From NCBI RefSeq assembly GCF_012275515.1, contig NZ_JAAZQL010000001.1, positions 1-64,000 of the forward strand: a DNA stretch of 64,000 nucleotides, written 5' to 3'. A model generated the notes under the pieces. It had not been told where the DNA came from. It saw nothing but the letters and a program-made list of their open reading frames with translations, and ran no database searches. The stretch is from Novosphingobium sp. SG707 (lineage in GTDB: Bacteria > Pseudomonadota > Alphaproteobacteria > Sphingomonadales > Sphingomonadaceae). Each line of letters starts with the position of its first letter. The stretch's first letter is position 1. Shown here one piece after another: positions 24,742-34,268 of this stretch. The translations under genes and the position numbers were made by a program.

Positions 24742-27042
24742 TTATTTTTTGAGATCGACATCAACCGATTGAAGGGTTGCATCGACAAGCGCTTCCACGC
24801 GTGAACCGGGCATCAATTCACCCAACCCTTTGCGGCCCACATAGGTGTTCCCGAAAACGCGGAAGAGTTTTGAAAGCTGGCGGGCGTCGACCTGTTTGCC
24901 GTCAACCGACAGGATCAGATTTACCGCCTGCGCGCCGCCCGCAGGGTGCGGCTCAAAGCGTACCGAAATATCGTGAGAGCCGGCCGCGAGCGGCAATTGC
25001 CCCGTCAATTCGACGCGCTCCTGCTCCCGGCCTGTGGGATTGTAGAGGAACACGGGAAAACCGTTTTCGATCGTCAGCCCATAGCCGCCAAAAAGGTCGC
25101 CCGTAATAAGGAGGGGTCCTCGTGCCTGACTGCTGCCAACAGTGACATGGGCGGTTGCGGACCATCCCTTCTGCAGGCCTGGAAAACTGTTGGAAGGATA
25201 GCGGGTATCGCCCGGATAATAGGTAAAATGGTTGAGCCCGGCCAGCAGATCGGGTCGGTTCGAGGGCGCAAAGCGCGTCATCAGATCGGCGCCAAGCGGA
25301 TAGACGTGATTAAGGGTTGCCGCCTTATCAAACTTTTTCTTCAACTCGGCCAATTTGGCCGGAAATTGCGCGGCAACATCGGTTCCCTGCGAATAGTCCT
25401 TGTTAAGATCATACAGTTCCCAATGAAACTTGTATGGATCGACCGCCGCATGATGACGATCCCATGGAGCCACAACAGGGGTGGTGGAAGCCAGCCAACC
25501 ATTGCTGTAATAGGCGCGATTACCAAGCATCTCGAAATATTGCTCGGTGTGGCGGCTTGGCGCAGCCGGGTCGTTGAAGGAGTAAAGCAGGCTGGTGCCG
25601 TCGATCTGCTGCTGTTTCACGCCGTCCACGGAAAGCGGCGGCTTGATACCGGCGGCCTCGTAAATGGTGGGCGCAATATCGATGACATGGGCAAATTGCG
25701 TGCGCAGCCCTGTGGACCGGATCCGGGCTGGCCAGCTGATCGCGAGGGCGTCGCGCAGGCCTCCCAGATGCGAGGCGATCTCCTTGCCCCACTGAAAAGG
25801 CGTGTTGGTTGCCCATGCCCATGGCGCCGGATAGTTGCCGAACGCAAATGGTCCGCCATGGCTCTCGATATTGCGCTCAAGTTCCCTGTATGTCGGTTCA
25901 ATGCCGTTCAGGCTTGCCATTTCGTTGTTGGCGCCGTTGATGCTTTCATCGCTTGCGCCGTTGTCGCCCTGAATGAAAATGATCAGCGTGTTATCAAACT
26001 GACCGCTTTTCTTCAGCCAATCGATTACCCGACCAATCTGGTAATCGCTTTGGGCGAGCTGTGCCGCGGCCACTTCCATCATGCGGGATGCGGCGCTTTG
26101 TTCATCCTTCGTCAGGCTGTCCCAGGCAGGCATGGCCTCGGGCCGCGGTGTCAGAACCGCATCGGCCGGGATGATGCCAAGCTGTTTTTGTCTTTCAAAT
26201 GTCTGCTCGCGCAGCTTGTCCCAGCCCATTGCAAACTGGCCTTTGAACCGCGCAATCCAATCCGCGCTGACCTGATGAGGTGAGTGCAAAGTGCCGGGCG
26301 CCCAATAGGCAAAAAACGGGCGGGCGCCGCGAACCGTATGATGGATCTGCATCCAGTGAAGAAGATGGTCGGCAAGGTCGCGATCCAGATTGTAGCCGGG
26401 ATCCCTGGCCGGTGGATCTATCGGATTACGGTTCTCGACCAACTCGGGAGAAAACTGGTCTGCCATCGCGGCATTGAAACCATAGAAGTAATCGAAGCCC
26501 ATGGCATTGGGCCAATGGTTGAACGGCCCCGCAGGCCCGGTCTCCCACACTGGAGTATTGTGATTTTTGCCCACCCAGGCCGTGTCATAGCCATTGAGCT
26601 GAAGAACGCGGCCGATGGTGGCCGCGCTATCGGGAATGACCGATGTATAGCCGACCTGATCGGTGGCAAGGTTGCTGATCGCGCCCGATCCCACCGCATG
26701 GTGATTGCGACCGGTCAGCAAGGCGGCGCGAGTAGGCGAGCACATGGCCGTGGTATGAAACGCATTGTAGCGCAGGCCGGTCAGCGCAAGGCTGTCAAAA
26801 GTTGGCGTCGGGATAACGCCGCCGAACGAGGTTGAGGCAGAAAAGCCGACATCATCGGTCATGATCAGCAGCACATTGGGCGCCTGTGCCGGAGCGCTGG
26901 GCTGCTGCGGGTAATTCCTGAAATCGCCGGGCGTGCGCGCAGCGGCAGCGGGCACCACAAACGCCGGATTGGCAACAAGGCCAATCGCCATAGCCATCCC
27001 GACCCCGCCTTTGATCGCCTTTTTAAGACGCCGATAGATCAT
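24742..27042 (-). CDS. Exported arylsulfatase, type I (formylglycine) sulfatase
   Basis: 766 residues from the ATG at 27042. Signal peptide, then the sulfatase fold: calcium ligands Asp63-Asp64 in IMTDDVGF, and Cys101 in the CSPTR motif, the Cys that must be converted to formylglycine, followed by AALLTGRNHH. Large C-terminal region beyond 550 with beta-rich sequence. Periplasmic hydrolysis of sulfate esters; the substrate is not known. Closely similar along its length to the sulfatase at 28283-30619. Heads an operon with the TBDR at 22371 and is divergent from a LysR regulator. No sulfatase-maturation gene is in the window. Confidence 0.9.
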   Translation of the reverse strand: MIYRRLKKAIKGGVGMAMAIGLVANPAFVVPAAAARTPGDFRNYPQQPSAPAQAPNVLLIMTDDVGFSASTSFGGVIPTPTFDSLALTGLRYNAFHTTAMCSPTRAALLTGRNHHAVGSGAISNLATDQVGYTSVIPDSAATIGRVLQLNGYDTAWVGKNHNTPVWETGPAGPFNHWPNAMGFDYFYGFNAAMADQFSPELVENRNPIDPPARDPGYNLDRDLADHLLHWMQIHHTVRGARPFFAYWAPGTLHSPHQVSADWIARFKGQFAMGWDKLREQTFERQKQLGIIPADAVLTPRPEAMPAWDSLTKDEQSAASRMMEVAAAQLAQSDYQIGRVIDWLKKSGQFDNTLIIFIQGDNGASDESINGANNEMASLNGIEPTYRELERNIESHGGPFAFGNYPAPWAWATNTPFQWGKEIASHLGGLRDALAISWPARIRSTGLRTQFAHVIDIAPTIYEAAGIKPPLSVDGVKQQQIDGTSLLYSFNDPAAPSRHTEQYFEMLGNRAYYSNGWLASTTPVVAPWDRHHAAVDPYKFHWELYDLNKDYSQGTDVAAQFPAKLAELKKKFDKAATLNHVYPLGADLMTRFAPSNRPDLLAGLNHFTYYPGDTRYPSNSFPGLQKGWSATAHVTVGSSQARGPLLITGDLFGGYGLTIENGFPVFLYNPTGREQERVELTGQLPLAAGSHDISVRFEPHPAGGAQAVNLILSVDGKQVDARQLSKLFRVFGNTYVGRKGLGELMPGSRVEALVDATLQSVDVDLKK

Positions 27043-27189
27043 CCCTGCCCCCAGATCTGCCAAGTTTACCTGGCTAGAAATTCACTTGAATTTGTTGTTG
27101 AGGAGGAGGAAGCATTGCGGACCGCGAAAGCCAGCGTGTCTATTCGTTGGGCTGCCAAAAGGTCGCATTCCCCTCATCTGCACATACTC

Positions 27190-27200
27190 TTGCGTAGCAA
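27190..27200. promoter_or_regulatory. Inverted repeat in the sulfatase/LysR divergent gap
   Basis: TTGC-GTA-GCAA, four-base arms, within the 231-base gap between the sulfatase at 24742 and the LysR gene at 27274. Possible LysR contact site, but it is short and its spacing differs from the TTGC-N7-GCAA sites of 34-45 kb. Other GCAAC-like half-sites follow at 27211-27225. Confidence 0.25.
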
Positions 27201-27273
27201 AGGCTTGAACAGCAACGGGGCAACATGTTATCGGACCATCAAGTAAAAGGTTATTGGTTGGGGGGGGAGAGGC

Positions 27274-28191
27274 ATGCCAACGCTCAGGCGATTGGAGGTA
27301 TTTGTGGAAGCTGCCGTAGATTGCAACTTTCGCAAGACGGCTGACCGCCTTGACATGAGCCAGGCAGGACTGAGCAACCACATTCTTCTTTTGGAAAAGG
27401 AATTGGGATATCCCGTTTTCGAGCGTCACCGGGGCAGCACACCAACCCTGGCCCCGGCCGGCAAGGCGCTGCTTGAACAGGCCAAGGCTGCGCTCGACGC
27501 CGCCAAGGCCTTTCGGGCGAAGGACGCGCCCCAAAGCATAGAGGGCGGAAAGGTCCGGTTCGATGTTTCCGTCAGAAACTATATGCTAAGGCAAACTATC
27601 ATGCCTGCCTTGCCGGCGTTTCTGGAAGAGAACCCCAATATCGACATTGAATTCGACGTTGTTGAAAAAACTCCGGATATCATCGCGAAAGTTTCCTCAC
27701 GCAAAAGTCACTTCGGCATTTATCGAGGTTACGCGCCTGCCTCGGATAACAGGCTGCGGTCAATCATCCTGGGAAGCTCGGGCACCTATCTCTTTGCATC
27801 TCCGGCCTTGGCGCAACAGGCGCGTGACGGGACTCCGTTGAATGAGCTTCCCTTTTTGCTGCCCAAAAAAGATACGGAGATGGGGAACGCGATCGAGCGC
27901 ACGCTGGCGGAAAACGGCATTATACCGCAAAATGTGGTCGCGCGATCACAGTTTCCCGAAACGCTGGGAGACTGGGTCGTCGAAGGACGGGGCATTGGCC
28001 TGTTGTTCATGGGGCATATGGAGCGACATCTGGCCGACGGCCGCGCCGCTATCATCAGTTCACCGATTGGGCATTGGAACAGCGTGCTTATCAGCTCAGT
28101 GAGTGAGCAAGAACCGCATTTGCAAAAGATGATAGCGTTTTTCCGTAATGCGGTTGCCGCATCGGAGCAAATTGGTTCGCCCGAAGTGTGA
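27274..28191 (+). CDS. LysR family transcriptional regulator
   Basis: 305 residues. N-terminal winged helix-turn-helix (about 5-65: LRRLEVFVEAAVDCNFRKTA, then SQAGLSNHI) and a periplasmic-binding-protein-like effector domain (about 95-295). Divergent from the first sulfatase gene and lying between the two sulfatase operons, so probably their regulator, perhaps sensing a sulfur compound; inference from position only. It converges with the second sulfatase operon over a hairpin at 28226-28259. Confidence 0.88.
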   Translation: MPTLRRLEVFVEAAVDCNFRKTADRLDMSQAGLSNHILLLEKELGYPVFERHRGSTPTLAPAGKALLEQAKAALDAAKAFRAKDAPQSIEGGKVRFDVSVRNYMLRQTIMPALPAFLEENPNIDIEFDVVEKTPDIIAKVSSRKSHFGIYRGYAPASDNRLRSIILGSSGTYLFASPALAQQARDGTPLNELPFLLPKKDTEMGNAIERTLAENGIIPQNVVARSQFPETLGDWVVEGRGIGLLFMGHMERHLADGRAAIISSPIGHWNSVLISSVSEQEPHLQKMIAFFRNAVAASEQIGSPEV

Positions 28192-28225
28192 CGGCCATCG
28201 GCCCGGCAACAAAGGTAATTCTGCC

Positions 28226-28259
28226 AATCCCTCATCGCGCAAATGGCGGATGAGGGATT
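28226..28259. terminator. Bidirectional hairpin between LysR and sulfatase genes
   Basis: AATCCCTCATC (28226-28236) pairs with GATGAGGGATT (28249-28259), with an inner CGC/GCG pair. It lies in the 91-base gap between two convergent genes. Confidence 0.75.
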
Positions 28260-28282
28260 GATCAAATCGCTGGAAATTCCCT

Positions 28283-30619
28283 CTATTTCACTTTGCTCTG
28301 CATCTCGATCTTCAGCGTCTGAATGTTGCAGTCGCAAGATGCAGGAATCGTCGGCAGAGCCGGATTATAGCTGAAGGGCGCGATGCTGTTGCGACCGACA
28401 TAGGCATCTCCGCGACCGCGCACCTTGAGCGAGGTTTGGGCTTGATCGACCTGCAGGCCATCCACGCTCAACTGCAAGGTGGTGCTTCCCGCTGCAGCGG
28501 CAAATCGGACCTCGATCCGGTGTGTTCCGGCATTTAGCGGTTGTCGGCCGCGCAGAACAACGAAATTCCTGCCGTCCCCGGCGTTGTAAATATAGGCTGG
28601 GCGGCCATCATCGAGCAGCAGCGCCTGCCCCCCGAAGTGGTCACCCTGAACCAGAATTGGACCACCCTCCCGCCTTCCTGCCACGCCGACGGTAGCCGAG
28701 ATTGTCCAGCCAGGCCCCGTCACGGGAAAGGACGATGCCGGATAACGCGTATCGCCCGGCTCATAGTGAAAGCTGGTCCGATTTCCGATCAGGGAGGGAC
28801 GAAGAGCCGGGTCCATTCGCGCCATCAATTTGGCATCGAGGGGATAGACATGGTATTTCTTTGCGGCTCGATCAAAATCGGCCTTCAACTCGGCCAGCTT
28901 CCCGGGAAACAGGGTCGATACATCCCGCGATTGCGACCAGTCCTTATTCAAATCGTAGAGTGCCCACTTGAAGGTCCCGGGATCAACGGCCCCCGCCGCG
29001 GTCCACGGCATGTTGCCGGGAAGCGTGGATGCCATCCAGCCATCCTTGTAATAGGCCCGATTGCCCAGCATCTCGAAATATTGCTCGCGGTGTCGCGTGG
29101 CGGCATCAGCATGGTCGAACGTATAGACCATGCTCACTCCCTCGATAGGCTGTTGCCGGACACCGTCGATCGAGGTTGGGGCCTTGATCCCTGCGGCTTC
29201 ATAAATGGTTGGGGCAATATCGGTGACATGCGTGAATTGCCCGCGTATCTGTCCCGGCTGCTTGATCCTGGCAGGCCAACTGATGACCATGCCATCGCGC
29301 AATCCGCCCAGATGCGAAGCGACCCGCTTGCCCCATTGGAAGGGAGCATTCGTGGCCCAGGCCCAGCCAGCAGGGTAATTGCCGAAAGAGGCAGGTCCGC
29401 CATGCTGAGCGGCATCACGCACCATGTCGGCATCGCTTGTCTCTATGCCTGCGATGGTCAACAATTCCTGGCTGGAGCCGCGATAATCTTCCATGCTCGC
29501 GCCATTATCGCCCTGAATATAGACCACAAGAGTGTTATCAAGCTGGCCCGATACGCGCAGGGCCTCGATAATCCGGCCAGTCTGCGCATCGAAATAGGCC
29601 AATTGGGCGGCGGCAACCTCTATCATTCTGGCATAGGTGCGCTTCATGTCGGGGCTGAGATCATCCCACGCAGGAACCCCGTCGGGACGGGGATTGAAAA
29701 CAGCGCTTTGGGGAATGATCCCCATGGCTTTCTGCCGGGCGAAAGTTTCCTCACGCAGCTTGTCCCACCCCTGATCGAACCTGCCCTTGAAACGGGCGAT
29801 CCAATCGGCAGGCGCCATATGCGGCGCATGCATGGACCCGGTGGCCAGATAGGCAAAGAAAGGGTGATCAGGATGCAGGTTGCGCTGCATGTTGATCCAA
29901 TGGATGGCATGGTCGGCCAGATCACGGTCGAGGATATAGCCCGGCTCGCTTGGCGGCCTTACCGGATTGCGGTTTTCAATCAGTGCAGGATTGAACTGGT
30001 CGGCATAAGGGGCGTTAAATCCATAGAAATAGTCAAAACCCCATGCGTTGGGCCAATTGTCGAACGGTCCCAAAGGACCGTTTTCCCATACGGGCGTATT
30101 ATGATTCTTGCCGAAAAAGGCTGTGTCATAGCCATTCATCTTCAAAACACGGCTTATCATTCCTGCACTTTTGGGAATGACCGACGTGTAACCCGCATCA
30201 TCGAGCGAGACATCCGCGATGGAACCGCTGGCAACCGCATGGTGGTTGCGACCGGTGAGCAGAGCCGCCCGTGTGGGCGAACACATGGCCGTCGTGTGAA
30301 ACGCGTTGTAGCGCAAGCCTTGCATGGCCAGAGCGTCGAATGTGGGCGTCGGCACTGCGCCGCCAAAGGTGGAAGAAGCGCCAAAGCCCACGTCATCGGC
30401 AAGGATAAGCAAGACGTTGGGCGCCCCCGACGGAGCATTCGGGCTTTTGGGATAAGCCTGCCAGCCCGGCTCAGCGGGCGCGGCCAGAGCTGTTGCGGGA
30501 AGGATCAATGACAGCAGCGCAGCCTTGGCCAAGCGGCGCTGCATAAATGGCTTCAGGCGCGCCATCACTGAAATGGTCAGCCTTTGCGGGCGCGAAGCGT
30601 AGAAGGACGAACGCGGCAT
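28283..30619 (-). CDS. Exported arylsulfatase, type I sulfatase
   Basis: 778 residues from the ATG at 30619; an alternative ATG at 30565 would shorten the basic N-terminus before the signal peptide. Asp75-Asp76 in ADDVGFG and Cys113 in CSPTR, followed by AALLTGRNHH, are the metal and formylglycine positions. Paralogue of the sulfatase at 24742-27042: long shared blocks such as GKNHNTPVWE and NAFHTTAMCSPTR. It starts 6 bases after the stop of a third sulfatase, so they are an operon. Periplasmic sulfate-ester hydrolase, substrate unknown. Confidence 0.9.
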   Translation of the reverse strand: MPRSSFYASRPQRLTISVMARLKPFMQRRLAKAALLSLILPATALAAPAEPGWQAYPKSPNAPSGAPNVLLILADDVGFGASSTFGGAVPTPTFDALAMQGLRYNAFHTTAMCSPTRAALLTGRNHHAVASGSIADVSLDDAGYTSVIPKSAGMISRVLKMNGYDTAFFGKNHNTPVWENGPLGPFDNWPNAWGFDYFYGFNAPYADQFNPALIENRNPVRPPSEPGYILDRDLADHAIHWINMQRNLHPDHPFFAYLATGSMHAPHMAPADWIARFKGRFDQGWDKLREETFARQKAMGIIPQSAVFNPRPDGVPAWDDLSPDMKRTYARMIEVAAAQLAYFDAQTGRIIEALRVSGQLDNTLVVYIQGDNGASMEDYRGSSQELLTIAGIETSDADMVRDAAQHGGPASFGNYPAGWAWATNAPFQWGKRVASHLGGLRDGMVISWPARIKQPGQIRGQFTHVTDIAPTIYEAAGIKAPTSIDGVRQQPIEGVSMVYTFDHADAATRHREQYFEMLGNRAYYKDGWMASTLPGNMPWTAAGAVDPGTFKWALYDLNKDWSQSRDVSTLFPGKLAELKADFDRAAKKYHVYPLDAKLMARMDPALRPSLIGNRTSFHYEPGDTRYPASSFPVTGPGWTISATVGVAGRREGGPILVQGDHFGGQALLLDDGRPAYIYNAGDGRNFVVLRGRQPLNAGTHRIEVRFAAAAGSTTLQLSVDGLQVDQAQTSLKVRGRGDAYVGRNSIAPFSYNPALPTIPASCDCNIQTLKIEMQSKVK

Positions 30620-30625
30620 GGCTGC

Positions 30626-32257
30626 TTACAAACCCGACTGGATATGAACAGCCTGACGCAGGAAACAGTAATTGGCTGCCTCGTCGCCGGCCGAGAAGGT
30701 TACCCTGACAGTCGCGGGACAGGAGGATGGGGCCTTAAGAGGATACTCCTCGATTGGATCACGCACCAGATTATAGAATTCGCAATTCACCTTGCCGGTC
30801 TTCTGGATACACAGCACCTTGAACGTCGCGTTTTTCACCGCCACCTGCTGCTCAAGCGCAGGCCCCGGAAGCCCTTCGGGCGAGATCGATGGAATGGCTG
30901 TTTCGGATATGATGTAGTCGTGAACAGGATCACGAACATTCTTGTCACGACCGAAAAGAATGGGAGCCAAGGAACGGGAATCGAGCGCAACCTGTCCAGT
31001 TCCATCGCGGTTCGAAACTGTTTTGGGAATAGTCACGTGGGCAAGATCGAGAACGGTGGAGAAAAGATCGGTGGTATGGACCACCGCATCACTTACGCCT
31101 TGCTTGATGCCCGGCCCCCGGATCAGTACCGGCACCCGCATCCCGCTTTCATAGCCGGTTCCTTTGCCGCGATGGTCGCGCTTGATATACATATTGTCGA
31201 TAAAATTGATATTGGGCTTGCCGTACATCGGCGTCCCATTGTCACCAAGGATGATGACATAGGTGTTGGGGTCGATGTTCTTGAGCGCATCGAGCAGCTT
31301 GCCGACGGCGGTATCCATCGAATTTGTCATCGCCCGGTTGAGCGCTGGCGCCGAGCAATTGCCCAAATTCGTCGTGCCGAATTGCCCGCCGCAGGCTTTC
31401 ATTTCATCCTGACTGGCCTTGTCCAGCATGTCGGCATTGGGAACAAAGGTTGGCGGATGACTTTGTCCTGCAGTGATATGTGAAAGATTGAAGGCAAACC
31501 AGGCAAACCACGGCTTGCCCGCACTCTGTTGCTGCTTCATCCAGCCAATTGCATCCGACACTTTGGTGACGGGAGCATATGTCGTTGGCGCGATCCCCGG
31601 CAAAGCACGCGTAGGCGCCTTTTCAGAGCGCCATTTGTCGGGTGGCGTGGTCTCATCCTGTATCTGGTAATCGTAATCCCAATAGTCGTTAATCGCGCCA
31701 TTCAGATTGCCCCGAAACAGATCGAACGATGCCTCCTTGGGCTTCAGGCCGGGATATTGATTGAGACCGGCCATATGCCATTTGCCAAAAATGGCCGTAC
31801 TGTATCCTGCGGTCTTCAAATCCTGGGCCAGCGAATGATGATGCTGGGTCAGATAATTGGTGTAATCGCGCACCCCGGTTTTGTTGGCATTGAGGCCGGT
31901 GAGCATGGAGGCGCGGGTGGGCGAGCAGAACGGGTGCGCCCATGCCTCACGGAATGCCAATCCTTGCGCGGCAAAACGGTTAAGAACCGGGGTCGAGGCG
32001 GGCCTGCCGTTGATAAGGTGATAATCAGGATCATTGCGGCCTTGCGGACCATATTGGCGAGAAAGACTTTCTATGAGGCCCGGATAGGCATCACTGGTTG
32101 TGTCCAGGCCGACATCGTCAAGCACAATCAGCAGAACATTGGGATGATGCGCCGGTTTTGCCGCGGCCAGCGCGCCTTGCGGAGTGAAGCCGATACCCGA
32201 AATCGCGATCGAGGCGGCCGAAATGAGCGCAAGACGCAGCTTTGACCGAAAGCGCAT
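30626..32257 (-). CDS. Exported sulfatase (more divergent third paralogue)
   Basis: 543 residues from the ATG at 32257, chosen because GGGAGA lies just before it and a signal peptide (MRFRSKLRLALISAASIAIS) follows; open frame exists upstream. Asp47-Asp48 in LDDVGL and Cys111 in CSPTR are the metal and formylglycine positions, followed by ASMLTGLNANKTGVR and the GKWHMAG motif seen in typical sulfatases. Shorter than its two neighbours and lacking their long C-terminal part. First gene of a two-sulfatase operon. An inverted repeat at 32287-32306 lies 30 bases upstream. Confidence 0.88.
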   Translation of the reverse strand: MRFRSKLRLALISAASIAISGIGFTPQGALAAAKPAHHPNVLLIVLDDVGLDTTSDAYPGLIESLSRQYGPQGRNDPDYHLINGRPASTPVLNRFAAQGLAFREAWAHPFCSPTRASMLTGLNANKTGVRDYTNYLTQHHHSLAQDLKTAGYSTAIFGKWHMAGLNQYPGLKPKEASFDLFRGNLNGAINDYWDYDYQIQDETTPPDKWRSEKAPTRALPGIAPTTYAPVTKVSDAIGWMKQQQSAGKPWFAWFAFNLSHITAGQSHPPTFVPNADMLDKASQDEMKACGGQFGTTNLGNCSAPALNRAMTNSMDTAVGKLLDALKNIDPNTYVIILGDNGTPMYGKPNINFIDNMYIKRDHRGKGTGYESGMRVPVLIRGPGIKQGVSDAVVHTTDLFSTVLDLAHVTIPKTVSNRDGTGQVALDSRSLAPILFGRDKNVRDPVHDYIISETAIPSISPEGLPGPALEQQVAVKNATFKVLCIQKTGKVNCEFYNLVRDPIEEYPLKAPSSCPATVRVTFSAGDEAANYCFLRQAVHIQSGL

Positions 32258-32286
32258 TTTAAATCTCCCGTAAATTCGGATCTTTT

Positions 32287-32306
32287 CTTGCATCTGCCTA
32301 TGCAAG
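32287..32306. promoter_or_regulatory. Inverted repeat upstream of the sulfatase operon
   Basis: CTTGCAT-CTGCCT-ATGCAAG, perfect 7-bp arms with six-base spacer, starting 30 bases before the sulfatase ATG at 32257. A candidate operator. A wider repeat (AAGCGAT at 32343-32349, ATCGCTT at 32375-32381) follows upstream. Confidence 0.4.
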
Positions 32307-32504
32307 TTGGCGCCAGCAGTCGTGTCACTCCCATTTAAAAGCAAGCGATCAGCCGGTTATTATACTGATAAGCTATCGCTTATGGCTATGGTTTCTCGCA
32401 ACCTTCGGGGCAATTTCAGATCAAATTCGAATGATCCAATCGCCCGGAAATCAGCCTTGGGATTGCGTGAAACCGGCGGGATGGCGGCCTTTCCTATACC
32501 GGTA

Positions 32505-33950
32505 TTATTTCGCCCCATCGCCCGCCGAAGGCAGAACCATCATGGCGACCAACGTCACCGTCAAATTGCACAGCACCGCCACCAGTCCGATTTCCCATTC
32601 AACGAAAACCCCCGCCAGCGCCTTGCCGATCATCGGCACCCACAGCACGGCATAGCCCGCGATCAGCCCGGCCATCACCGCCAGACCCGAAACCCGCCGC
32701 GTGATAAAGGCAAGATACACCCCCGGCACCAACATGCCGATGGCCGCATAGGCCGACAGGCCCACCTCGACCAGCGAGGCGCTGGCCCCCAACGCCAGCC
32801 ACAGGGCCGCCCCCGCAAAGCCCACCATCGAGCAGCGCGACACCAGCAATTCGCGCCGGTCGTCCATGTTCCGCCAAACCGGCCGCACGATATTTCGCGC
32901 GAAAATCGACCCGCAAGTCAGCATCAGCACCGAACCCGGCACCAGCGCCAACAGGCTGGCCGTGCCCGCGAACAGGCCAATCAGCCAGACGGGACAATGC
33001 TGGACCACAAAAGTCAGCAACAGCGCGTTAAGATCCCCGCCCTCGGGCCGCGTGCCCGCCAGCAAGGCGGCAAAGCCGAGCAGGATGATGAAGAAATAGG
33101 ACAGCGAATAGATCGGCTGAAGCACGGTATTGCGGCGGATCGTATCGCTGCTGCCCGCCGAAAAGCACAGTTGGAACATATGCGGGAAGATATAGGTGCC
33201 GATCGCCACATTGATCGCCGAGGTGCTCAGCCACACCAGACTGAGCCCGGCGTGGGGCTGTAAGCCGGGGAAACGGGTGGCGGCGGGATAAAGATCCTGA
33301 ACCCGCGCGAACACGTCGAGCATCGACGACGCGCCCACCATCCCGGCCACGCCAAAAGCCAGCACCGCCACCACGATCAGCATCAGCACATCCTTGACCC
33401 CGGCGGCAAAAGCCGCCGAGCGCAGACCCGCCAAAAACACAAAGGCCAGCATCACCGCCACCGCGATCACCGCCGCCCATGTGCCCCCGATCACCGGCCC
33501 GGCCACCAGACGCACGATGAAGGTCAGCGCGGTCACCTGTATCTGGATATAGACCGTCAACGCGATCAGCCCCGCGCAGGCCACCACCATGCCCAGCCAG
33601 CGCGATTGATAGCGATGGGCAAAGAAATCGGCCTGAGTAATCAGCCCATGCCGCCGCCCATAGGCATGAATGCGCGGCGTCAGCCAATAGCCCACCGCCG
33701 CCGACAGCGAAACCGAGGTGAACGCCAGATAGGCTGGCGCGCCATAGGCCCAGGCAAAGCCCGAAATGCCCAGCACCGCAAAGGTCGTGTAAATCTCACC
33801 GGCATTAAGGAACCAGAACACCAGTGTCCCCATCCGCCGCCCGCCCAGCGCCCAGTCCTCCAGCGACTTGCTGCGGGTTTTGGCGCGGCCATAGGCCATC
33901 GCGCCGATCGTCGTGCCCAGCACGATCAGCAGGATCATCATGCGGATCAT
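32505..33950 (-). CDS. Sodium:solute symporter (SSS family)
   Basis: 481 residues from the ATG at 33950, whose start overlaps the stop of the small DUF3311 gene (ATGA). About 13 hydrophobic helices; family-like features include the helix-1 ILLIVLGTTIGAMAYG and SKSLEDWALGGRRMG. Sodium-driven import of an organic solute, commonly amino acids, sugars or carboxylates. The regulatory site at 34250-34266 and the nearby catabolic genes suggest that it brings in the compound degraded by the 35371-40178 genes. Confidence 0.88.
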   Translation of the reverse strand: MIRMMILLIVLGTTIGAMAYGRAKTRSKSLEDWALGGRRMGTLVFWFLNAGEIYTTFAVLGISGFAWAYGAPAYLAFTSVSLSAAVGYWLTPRIHAYGRRHGLITQADFFAHRYQSRWLGMVVACAGLIALTVYIQIQVTALTFIVRLVAGPVIGGTWAAVIAVAVMLAFVFLAGLRSAAFAAGVKDVLMLIVVAVLAFGVAGMVGASSMLDVFARVQDLYPAATRFPGLQPHAGLSLVWLSTSAINVAIGTYIFPHMFQLCFSAGSSDTIRRNTVLQPIYSLSYFFIILLGFAALLAGTRPEGGDLNALLLTFVVQHCPVWLIGLFAGTASLLALVPGSVLMLTCGSIFARNIVRPVWRNMDDRRELLVSRCSMVGFAGAALWLALGASASLVEVGLSAYAAIGMLVPGVYLAFITRRVSGLAVMAGLIAGYAVLWVPMIGKALAGVFVEWEIGLVAVLCNLTVTLVAMMVLPSAGDGAK

Positions 33951-34162
33951 GGCTTGCGATCCAGCCAGTAGCGCAGGGCCAGCACAAAGGTGGCGAACAT
34001 TATTCCCGCCATTTGCCAGACCATCGGGAAAGGAAGGCCAAACGGGCGCCACACGATGCCATTGGCCCATGGCGCAAGGCCCAGTTGCCAGACAAAGGGC
34101 AGCAAAAGCAGCGCGTCGGCCCGGCGAAAAGCCGCGACCTCGACGCCTTCGGGATCATCCAT
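33947..34162 (-). CDS. DUF3311 small membrane protein, SSS transporter partner
   Basis: 71 residues with two predicted helices (LLLLPFVWQLGLAP and GIMFATFVLALRYW). Small DUF3311 proteins are regularly encoded just before SSS symporters, and here the stop overlaps the symporter ATG by 4 bases. Probably an accessory subunit in the inner membrane. Its promoter should lie in the 106-base gap to the LysR gene, which carries one copy of the TTGC-N7-GCAA repeat. Confidence 0.8.
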   Translation of the reverse strand: MDDPEGVEVAAFRRADALLLLPFVWQLGLAPWANGIVWRPFGLPFPMVWQMAGIMFATFVLALRYWLDRKP

Positions 34163-34249
34163 GGTTTATCCAGCCTGTGGGAATTGCGTGGGAATGGCAG
34201 AATTTGCCGCATTCAACGCTGCATTCAATGCTAGGCAATGCGGGATTAT

Positions 34250-34266
34250 GTTGCCACAGACGCAAC
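34250..34266. promoter_or_regulatory. LysR-box-like repeat GTTGC-N7-GCAAC, copy 1 (before DUF3311-SSS)
   Basis: GTTGC-CACAGAC-GCAAC, perfect 5-bp arms with the T-N11-A form of LysR sites. It lies 88 bases upstream of the DUF3311 ATG and just after the LysR stop. One of four identical-format sites within 11 kb. Confidence 0.6.
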
Positions 34267-34268
34267 GA

